64,000 bases of DNA from Parachlamydiales bacterium (GTDB taxonomy: Bacteria; Chlamydiota; Chlamydiia; Chlamydiales; JABDDJ01): positions 62,001 through 126,000 of the forward strand of contig JBAZCF010000007.1 of NCBI GenBank assembly GCA_041671045.1. The letters are read 5' to 3'. Position numbers and translations under genes: made by a program. Positions 57,021 to 64,000 of the stretch are shown piece by piece. The notes under the pieces were generated by a model. That model made no database searches. It was given only the letters and a program-made list of their open reading frames with translations, and was not told where the DNA came from. Positions within the stretch are counted from its first letter, which is position 1. Every line of letters begins with the position of its first letter.

Positions 57021-60000
57021 ATGACAACCCCACCTGCAAGCCCCGCTACTAGTCCAAGACAAATTGACCAAGCTTATTTCCCCTATGCAGCTACTGAAAG
57101 CAGTCCTCTATTTGAAGACAAAGATATATCTCTTCCTCCCGCAAGCCAAGAAACTATCCTGTCGTTCCTGCCTTCGGATGAATGGCTTAAAAATGCTTCA
57201 CCAATGGATATGGAAGTATTTTGGCAGAATTTCTTCACGAATATACATTACACATCATTCGCATTCCCTTTAGATACTCAGGAATTAGAACTACTTTCTA
57301 AGCACATCCATTCTAATATCCCCCTTTTGCAAGCAATTGCAGGTAAATTATTACTAGAATTCCTTTGTATAGAAAAGAGCGATGCAGAATGTGAACTATT
57401 GTTTACAGTAGTACCCAAGTTAGTTTATAATGTTTATTTCTCCCAACAAAAAACATGGTTTACACGCGTCCATAGTTTACTTGAACTTGATACTACTGAA
57501 CATGCTCCTCCCCATAGCACTCCCACGTTCTGTGTCCATTGGCTAACGTTACTGCAAAAATCAAAGCAGCTTTCTGCACAAAAAGCATTTAAAACCCTTT
57601 TGAACTTGTTCGTTAAAACCGAATATCAAAGGGAATTATTCCTCGAGGCTCCTCAATGGGGTAAAGAAGCCACCGTATATCTGTTAAGGTTGCTTAATAG
57701 ATTGATTATATGTGATTCCGCATTGCTATCCCATTATTGGAACAGCTACACACTCACTAATTCTGCCTTTTCACTCGCTCTCATCGAATGGACTCTAATA
57801 CACCCGGCCCTTCCTCAATGCATCCTAGGAAATCTACCTACAGTTAAAACCTTGCCTTTCCACAATGGCATCATGAAGTTGTTTACTGACTTATGGGAAC
57901 AGAGAAGGTCATATCCACCCGAGGGAAGAGAAATGCTTTGCAAGAAATATATCTCCCACTTGCTTTCAAAAGGGGAATTTTCATCTGCAAGATACATATT
58001 TTTAGAAGGGAAGAAAATCCTCGGACCTGAAAGTTTGAATGAATATTTAGGCCTTATTGAGAAAAGCTTAAAAGATAATAAAAAAGCTCCACTAGAAAAA
58101 GGCATCCATTGGTTGGCCCCGCTAAAGCAAAAATTCCATGATGCATTAGATACCAACAATTATGAACATGCAATCACTGCACTGAGAAACCTAAAAAGGC
58201 TTTTACATTCCGGTGACAAACGGCTGCACCTCCCCGTCCTATTCCACACCTTACTGAAACAGATATCTAGAGAAAGCAATATAGAAACCAAACAAGCAGC
58301 AATTGCACAGTTTGAAGGCCTTTTATTGACCTCAAAAGACATGGAAATATGGATGGCCAGACCTGACTTGTTTATTCCGAGAGCCCTCTTATTTTTGGAA
58401 TTGACAAACGTTGCTACTCAAAATGTATTTATAGATGTCGTTTGCAAGATACAATTCACAACTAGGTATCCGCATATTCGGGAATTGATTATCCCCCTTT
58501 TGCACTATCTATGCCGTCAAAAAGAATGGCCTGAAAAAGTAGTCCCCCTATTGACAAAGTGGCTTCAATTCAATCTACTCACAATTAAAGAATATTTATC
58601 TAATGCTAACACTGATAAATACCTCCATTACAGTTTGGCGTCTTTGCTTCTTTCTAGCAAATGCAGCGTTAACCTTTTAGATCTCTGTCTAAGTGAAGTG
58701 TTTAAACCGGAATTCATTAAAGATAATCCCCAAAAAATTGAATTCTTATTAACACTTCTTATTGATACTAAAGAACTTGAAAATGTCTTGCATGACTCTT
58801 CAGACCTTTTATTTGATCCCCTTACCGTTCTTTCCTCATCTCAAGCCACATACCCTTACGCAAAGCATTTCATCTCTTCTATTCTTAATGTGAATGATAA
58901 TGCCCTGCATCAAAAACCTGAAATGATCAGAGGATATATCGGAATTATTGATCACCTTATCGGATGGGACTTGGACCTTGCAATAAAGTGCTTGGAAAAG
59001 TTATCCAAATCCCATTCTCCTGATATCTCAATAAAATATAAAAACTGCCTTGAGAAAATGCTCTCATTAGGACAGTTTGAGACAGCATTAGGATTTTGCT
59101 CTACCTATAACCAAGTGTTGAATGATAGCGTATTGGTTCCGCATGTAACTGAAAAGCTAATTGAGGCCCCTTCAGCAGAAGTTGAAAAATTTCTAGTTCG
59201 CCACCGTGCTGCTATTGATCCCAAACTATGGGTAAAATACTGCCTTTATCTCTTTCGCTTGCATAAAACGTATATAGTACAAGAATACATCCACCAATTT
59301 ATAAGCGCTCTCAGTAAAATTACCGCTTCTGAAAGCGACTTCCATACAATCTTACAAGACACTAAGGTCAAAGATAACCTCATCACACTATCGCTCATTT
59401 GTATTAGAACAGTGAAAGATAAAAAAGTGCGCTCTGAACTTTCCGGCCAAGCCTTCAAGATTGTAATCGCATGTTACGATCTTAAAAATGATGAACATAG
59501 ACAAATTGTCCTTGAAGTACAGCAAGTGACATTCCTACTCAACTCCCAACCAAAACTAAAAGCTTTTCGTAAACAGATCTGCGGTTTGCCCGACTTTGAT
59601 GAAGAGCAGGAGGTTAGTAAAGTTTGCTCGCTCCCCTTCCCGGACGATATTCTTTCGATATTTTTCCGTTGTGAATATTTAGTAAGTTTTGCAATACGTA
59701 CTCATGACGTACTCGGATTGCTTGTTTTCCTGCCTCTTTCCAAACTTCTCCTCAAATTGACTTCTAAAAACATCGATAAAGACAGTGATAGATTTAAAAA
59801 GCTAATTGAAGGAATTGCTACGATTAATAAGGAATACCTACCCTTCCTTAATTTAACTGATATATTAGACGGGGTACTCAAAAGTAAATGTAATGTAGTC
59901 CGAAGTTCATTTTCTTCATGGCTTAATATAGGCTTCATTCAAGGCAGAGATCAATTTATCCTCACATTATTGAATAACTTTATCGATTACACCGATAATG

Positions 60001-61472
60001 TTCTTCCCCACCATACTTGGGTAGATAATCATGTTCGTGAACACTTAAGCAATGAAAGCTTTACTGAGGCTGAAAGATCTAATTTTTTCTTAGTTCTGCT
60101 GCACTCGAAAAATAACAAAATAAAGGCCAATCAGCTTGAACTCACGAATGGAATCTCTTTGCTCTTACCCTTCCAAGATGAATTTCCACGGATTGAACTT
60201 TTGTTCAATATATTCACAACATATTTCCACCTCGTACAACACACAGAGAAACTCTGTCAGTTATTACCCAGTATTTTCTCCTACGTCAGTTATGCCATTA
60301 TTAAAGGGGACTCTGCTTTCTCTGCGCATCTAATGGAAAACCTAGAGAAATTTCTAAGTAAAATACATACCTATAATCATACTCCCGAGCTATTATTTGA
60401 AATAAGAAGTCATATTGCTCATCAATTTTTTTTCAATTTGGATGCTTCATTATCGTCGCCTTCGAAAAAAAATATGGAGTTCCTAGAGAGAATTCTACAT
60501 AGCATCCATCTAAGCACTCCTAAACTTAGTGCCGAACAAGTCCAGGCCCATTATAAACTTCTCCTCTATATGGAAATGACTTCTTCGCATAAAGAAATAA
60601 CAACTGCCGTGAAGAAACATCTAGCGCTATTTGTTCTTAAATATTGCAAAAATATGGACCTTAGTGATGCACACCGCGAAGTAGAAGTCAGGATAGTGGA
60701 CTCAATTCGCTGCTTATGCAGTGAAATTGAAGATAAAATTGATTCAAATTCCATTGATAAAATAACTATCCTAATTGCAACCCTACGTAAGTGCTGCATT
60801 AACAAAAAAACGGACTTCCGTAAGAAAATCTTCATCGATTTTGTACTGTTAATGGAACAGCTTTTGAGAAAATTGCAGTGTAAAGCAGTCAAAGATTCAA
60901 CTTTATACCTCCGTGAACATACCTTTGCTTTGCATATGAAAATATTTTCCATTACAGACGACCCACTCATTGAGAGAGGGCCATTAGACTCAGAGGTTGC
61001 TGATCATCATGCCTTATTGAAAGTAGAGACCTTCAATAGCTTCTTCTACATGCCCCTTAGACCTATGACTACGAAAGAATTACAAGTACATTATTCCCGA
61101 TTGTATGACGACCTTGTCATACTATTTGAAATGAGAATGGAAAGAGAGCATTCAACTAATGAAGTACTTAAAAAGAAATTCGAAGACGCCCACGTCTATT
61201 CAAAAGTCATTTCTCACTGTTTTGAAAGACTTAAAATCTGCAATTCAACCCCAGCGGTTGATGCACACTGTGCCATTATTTTGTTAGAAAAACTACTCAT
61301 TCTCGTGAAGAAATATACATTGCTTAAAGACCTCTTCCAGAAGGAAATAGTTATAATCAAAGAATCAATGGCCCTCTTTTTTAATAAGAGTCAATCTCTA
61401 ATGAAAATTTCCCGTTATTCCCAATATTTGAATGAAATTCAAACACACTATGCGGAACTATTTATCGGCTGA
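57021..61472 (+). CDS. Very long helical protein, hypothetical
   Basis: 1483 residues. After a Pro/Ser/Thr-rich N-terminal 30 residues, almost the whole protein looks helical: leucine-rich amphipathic segments of 30-40 residues with short loops, as in HEAT/armadillo or TPR-like solenoids. I see no catalytic motif, signal peptide or membrane helix. GAGGAG lies four bases before the ATG, and the 160 bases upstream are very AT-rich. A second protein of similar make-up follows at 61561. A large scaffold or secreted protein is possible. Confidence 0.8.
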   Translation: MTTPPASPATSPRQIDQAYFPYAATESSPLFEDKDISLPPASQETILSFLPSDEWLKNASPMDMEVFWQNFFTNIHYTSFAFPLDTQELELLSKHIHSNIPLLQAIAGKLLLEFLCIEKSDAECELLFTVVPKLVYNVYFSQQKTWFTRVHSLLELDTTEHAPPHSTPTFCVHWLTLLQKSKQLSAQKAFKTLLNLFVKTEYQRELFLEAPQWGKEATVYLLRLLNRLIICDSALLSHYWNSYTLTNSAFSLALIEWTLIHPALPQCILGNLPTVKTLPFHNGIMKLFTDLWEQRRSYPPEGREMLCKKYISHLLSKGEFSSARYIFLEGKKILGPESLNEYLGLIEKSLKDNKKAPLEKGIHWLAPLKQKFHDALDTNNYEHAITALRNLKRLLHSGDKRLHLPVLFHTLLKQISRESNIETKQAAIAQFEGLLLTSKDMEIWMARPDLFIPRALLFLELTNVATQNVFIDVVCKIQFTTRYPHIRELIIPLLHYLCRQKEWPEKVVPLLTKWLQFNLLTIKEYLSNANTDKYLHYSLASLLLSSKCSVNLLDLCLSEVFKPEFIKDNPQKIEFLLTLLIDTKELENVLHDSSDLLFDPLTVLSSSQATYPYAKHFISSILNVNDNALHQKPEMIRGYIGIIDHLIGWDLDLAIKCLEKLSKSHSPDISIKYKNCLEKMLSLGQFETALGFCSTYNQVLNDSVLVPHVTEKLIEAPSAEVEKFLVRHRAAIDPKLWVKYCLYLFRLHKTYIVQEYIHQFISALSKITASESDFHTILQDTKVKDNLITLSLICIRTVKDKKVRSELSGQAFKIVIACYDLKNDEHRQIVLEVQQVTFLLNSQPKLKAFRKQICGLPDFDEEQEVSKVCSLPFPDDILSIFFRCEYLVSFAIRTHDVLGLLVFLPLSKLLLKLTSKNIDKDSDRFKKLIEGIATINKEYLPFLNLTDILDGVLKSKCNVVRSSFSSWLNIGFIQGRDQFILTLLNNFIDYTDNVLPHHTWVDNHVREHLSNESFTEAERSNFFLVLLHSKNNKIKANQLELTNGISLLLPFQDEFPRIELLFNIFTTYFHLVQHTEKLCQLLPSIFSYVSYAIIKGDSAFSAHLMENLEKFLSKIHTYNHTPELLFEIRSHIAHQFFFNLDASLSSPSKKNMEFLERILHSIHLSTPKLSAEQVQAHYKLLLYMEMTSSHKEITTAVKKHLALFVLKYCKNMDLSDAHREVEVRIVDSIRCLCSEIEDKIDSNSIDKITILIATLRKCCINKKTDFRKKIFIDFVLLMEQLLRKLQCKAVKDSTLYLREHTFALHMKIFSITDDPLIERGPLDSEVADHHALLKVETFNSFFYMPLRPMTTKELQVHYSRLYDDLVILFEMRMEREHSTNEVLKKKFEDAHVYSKVISHCFERLKICNSTPAVDAHCAIILLEKLLILVKKYTLLKDLFQKEIVIIKESMALFFNKSQSLMKISRYSQYLNEIQTHYAELFIG

Positions 61473-61560
61473 GTAAAAAGTTAACAACAATAATGATTAT
61501 GAAGGGGTCCCTCCCCTTCCTATTATTGGCAAGCACCCTAAAAAAAATAAGTGAGTTCCC

Positions 61561-64000
61561 ATGTCCTCTTGTAATCTACATTTAGTTTCAAATGTAATTA
61601 ATTTATTTAGTAATTCTGTTCCAAAAGACAGTGAAGACGCTTTAAAGAAACTAGATGCTATTCCTGAGGAAATAACCATTCAATGGGGGCTTGATCACAA
61701 GAATATAGGGGAACTCATCCATTATTATGTTCAACAAAAAGGGTCTATATTTTGTAAATTAGACCGTGATTTTGAAGATCAACTATATGCTCAGCTTATT
61801 GTAAACACCTGGGAGAATAAAGATAATTCAACCTACCTGCGGAATATAACAGCTCCTTATATCACAAAAGAAAACTCCCCCTTGTACCACTTTGAATTGG
61901 CCCTGTTTTTGGAACGTCATGGAGCGACACAGCTGCTAGAAAACCTTCAAAAAAATGTAAATTTCCCTTGGGTGCCTTTAGATATTCAAATCTGCGCTTA
62001 TCAACTTTCCCATTGTTCAGCAATTTCATATATCGGCTTAAAAAGGCAGCTAGATGCACTTACGCATTTTACACCCAAGCAATGGCATGCATTTTGGGGT
62101 TGTTATAATCGTTTTGCAAAAGAGAAGATCCATCATTCAATCGATTGCACTAAAGGCGAAGAACAGCTTTTAGAAACAATAAAACAAGGACTCGATGGCT
62201 GCCCCCACTTGGAAGCAGTCTGTGTGCTGGTGCTCCTTGAAACTTTACAAAGAAAATACCATTCACAGATATCCGAAAAGTTATTGTTCCTTTTGCCGCG
62301 CTGCCTTAAAAATGACTTTCTAAGAGTTATTCCTGATTTTATCAATAAATTTAAAACCTCTTTTCCCACCCTCTTGCATCCTATAATGGAAAACTGTCCT
62401 GTCGATGATGAGGTTGAATGGACACTTTCCCTTTTATCTACTGAACACCCCGTTGCCCAAGCGTGTGCTAGAGCAATGTTAAGGAAAATAATAAAAAACT
62501 CCCCTTCAAGCTTAGAAGACATTGCTGCAAAAGCTCACCCTACCGGCACACAAGTGATCATTAGAGAGTGTACCACCCAAAAATACTATTTCCCCCCACT
62601 TTTAAAGATTTTTTGGGGAAAACACGCTTCTCATGATGCAATCACAGTAGACCTTTTAGTGGGTTGGACCATTAAACATCCCATAGAAGCCATAGAATTC
62701 ATATGGCCAAATTGCCAATCCCTGCCTACTCCTCACTATAAAACCATTTTCGAAATCCTTTTTCAAGGATTGCTGGATAGGGGAGCTTTTGAAAAGTCTG
62801 CTTTAACTGTTCTTGATGCTTTAGATAAACTCTCCGAAGACGTACATGCACAACATTTACCAAAGCTAATCCTAGCCTTGGAAAACACGGATCAAAAATA
62901 CTTATTAGATGTGGTAAATCTCTTTAATAAGAAATATTTCCATATAAAATCCGGCATTGCCTCCTGGCTACGTCAGTTGGGTAAAACCTTTAATAAAGAT
63001 TTAAAAGAGCTGCGTTTCGTTCAAGCTATCGATAAACTTAAAATCATCCATAGGCTTTGCGAAAGCTTTCCCTCTAAAAAAACCTATTCAAATCTTGTCT
63101 TAAGACTATTAAAAGCTATCGAAATAAACAGGCTCTCTGTGGATTGTGTAACAATTATGGCTGAATTCCATTCTCTTGTATCCACTCAAGGGGTTACTCA
63201 AAATTGGACTGCTGATTCAGATACATATATCCAATGCCTTCCCCATTATTTTAAACTTGCCCGTTTTGAAAAAAACACTCTCGTCATGCGCAGCTTGCTT
63301 CAGTTGGCTCGCTCGAAACCCCTTGATTTCCAATATAGATGTATTGAGGCTATTTTTCGGCTATTTCCTGAGATCCCCTATAAAGATATTGCAATAGAAC
63401 CTGCGGATTTTATCTCTTGGTTTAATGAAAGCGTTGATCTATTGGAAAATCTAATTTCCATTGATGTGAAAGGTACCTATGTCCCTCTTATAAAATATGC
63501 CCATTCCATTATTACAAAGGGAAATTTATATGAGTTCATCAAAAAAGAACGGACCTTTTTCCTTCACACCCTCCGGATTCTATTAACGAATAAAAAAACA
63601 CAATCTTTGGCATTAAGTTTAATGGATGCTTGTTTGGACATGCATTCATCCGATCTGCAAAAGATTTCCCCCACTTTTGGTATAGAATTAGATGCATTTT
63701 TTGATCTTGTTTACTCTTTGGATGTCTCCTTAGCTGAGAAAATCGTTTCTAAAAAATTGTCAGGCCCCCATTGCGCCACCACTGAAAAACGGCAATTGCT
63801 CTTATTGGATCTCCGGCTTCGAAATAATGAACTCAACTACGCAATATCTTATGCTGAAAAGCATCTTGTAACGCGGAAAATATCAGAAGCGCTTCTAGCT
63901 AGAATAACACTTGAGACCCTTAACACCGCCTCACCTGAATTGATCGGTTTTATTAAGAAAAACCTCAGCCACTTTCAATTCCCGTTCCAAATGGCCTTCT
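61561..64000 (+). CDS. Very long helical protein, hypothetical, 3' end beyond the window
   Basis: The frame starts at ATG 61561 (MSSCNLHLVSN) and stays open to the last base, giving 813 codons so far. Upstream, TGA at 61552 closes the frame, so this ATG is the first possible start. Composition resembles the gene at 57021: Leu-rich helical segments, many Cys and His, no membrane helix. The 88-base gap between them holds a six-pair GC hairpin (61502-61518) that might be a weak terminator. The two may be diverged paralogues. Confidence 0.8.
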   Translation, partial: MSSCNLHLVSNVINLFSNSVPKDSEDALKKLDAIPEEITIQWGLDHKNIGELIHYYVQQKGSIFCKLDRDFEDQLYAQLIVNTWENKDNSTYLRNITAPYITKENSPLYHFELALFLERHGATQLLENLQKNVNFPWVPLDIQICAYQLSHCSAISYIGLKRQLDALTHFTPKQWHAFWGCYNRFAKEKIHHSIDCTKGEEQLLETIKQGLDGCPHLEAVCVLVLLETLQRKYHSQISEKLLFLLPRCLKNDFLRVIPDFINKFKTSFPTLLHPIMENCPVDDEVEWTLSLLSTEHPVAQACARAMLRKIIKNSPSSLEDIAAKAHPTGTQVIIRECTTQKYYFPPLLKIFWGKHASHDAITVDLLVGWTIKHPIEAIEFIWPNCQSLPTPHYKTIFEILFQGLLDRGAFEKSALTVLDALDKLSEDVHAQHLPKLILALENTDQKYLLDVVNLFNKKYFHIKSGIASWLRQLGKTFNKDLKELRFVQAIDKLKIIHRLCESFPSKKTYSNLVLRLLKAIEINRLSVDCVTIMAEFHSLVSTQGVTQNWTADSDTYIQCLPHYFKLARFEKNTLVMRSLLQLARSKPLDFQYRCIEAIFRLFPEIPYKDIAIEPADFISWFNESVDLLENLISIDVKGTYVPLIKYAHSIITKGNLYEFIKKERTFFLHTLRILLTNKKTQSLALSLMDACLDMHSSDLQKISPTFGIELDAFFDLVYSLDVSLAEKIVSKKLSGPHCATTEKRQLLLLDLRLRNNELNYAISYAEKHLVTRKISEALLARITLETLNTASPELIGFIKKNLSHFQFPFQMAF

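Noticed and set aside
61502..61518. AAGGGG...CCCCTT hairpin before the last gene
   Set aside because: Only six pairs and no T-run, too weak to call a terminator.
1..64000. CRISPR array, prophage or insertion sequence with transposase
   Set aside because: I saw no evenly spaced short repeats, and no integrase, transposase or phage structural motif. The only mobile-like items are the small inverted-repeat elements.

Overview
The window looks like a chromosomal segment of an environmental (amoeba-associated) member of the Chlamydiae. The evidence is gene content and order recalled from Chlamydia, not a search. An oligopeptide ABC ATPase pair lies beside a PhoU-like protein and a Pit phosphate permease. 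lpdA is followed by lipA. mnmG and lplA lie close to dnaB. alaS is followed by mfd. TopA carries a C-terminal SWIB domain, a fusion known from chlamydiae. The very large proteins of unknown function between these blocks fit the larger genomes of amoeba-associated chlamydiae. I cannot name a genus.

Layout. 1-2055: oppF and oppD on the minus strand. 2147-2695: a 0.5 kb inverted-repeat element. 2796-8779: an unknown gene, then the phoU-like/pit pair and secA. 8910-13300: two small envelope-type genes, lpdA-lipA and a HEAT-like gene. 13506-22733: one giant 3075-residue protein with a DUF3638/SF2-like ATPase region and a possible protease-like N-terminal part. 22773-23345: a second copy of the inverted-repeat element. 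23362-28799: a GH63-like glycosidase, lplA, mnmG and a 29-residue ribosome-associated protein. 28893-33865: three paralogous small proteins that look like tandem SH2-like folds, interrupted by a third, truncated repeat element, plus dnaB and a single-pass membrane protein. 34032-38189: NADH dehydrogenase II, tRNA-Ser(GCT), a zinc/manganese-type ABC transporter and tRNA-Ser(GGA). 38325-40332: a possible carrier-like membrane protein and a membrane-anchored HIT-like protein. 40407-44049: dprA and topA. 44113-49273: a 945-residue coiled-coil protein with a CX5R phosphatase-type motif, an inositol-monophosphatase-family gene and a membrane protein. 49362-56860: two membrane or secreted genes, then alaS-mfd. 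57021-64000: two very long, probably helical-repeat proteins, the second cut by the window end.

The housekeeping genes cover protein export (SecA), lipoate metabolism (LipA makes the cofactor, LplA attaches it, Lpd uses lipoylated complexes), replication, repair and recombination (DnaB, Mfd, TopA, DprA), translation (AlaS, MnmG, two tRNA-Ser) and nutrient uptake (Opp, Pit, metal ABC). The accessory genes between them are the novel part: candidate host-interacting proteins with eukaryote-like or effector-like motifs, several preceded by very AT-rich upstream regions. Function calls for these rest on motif reading only.
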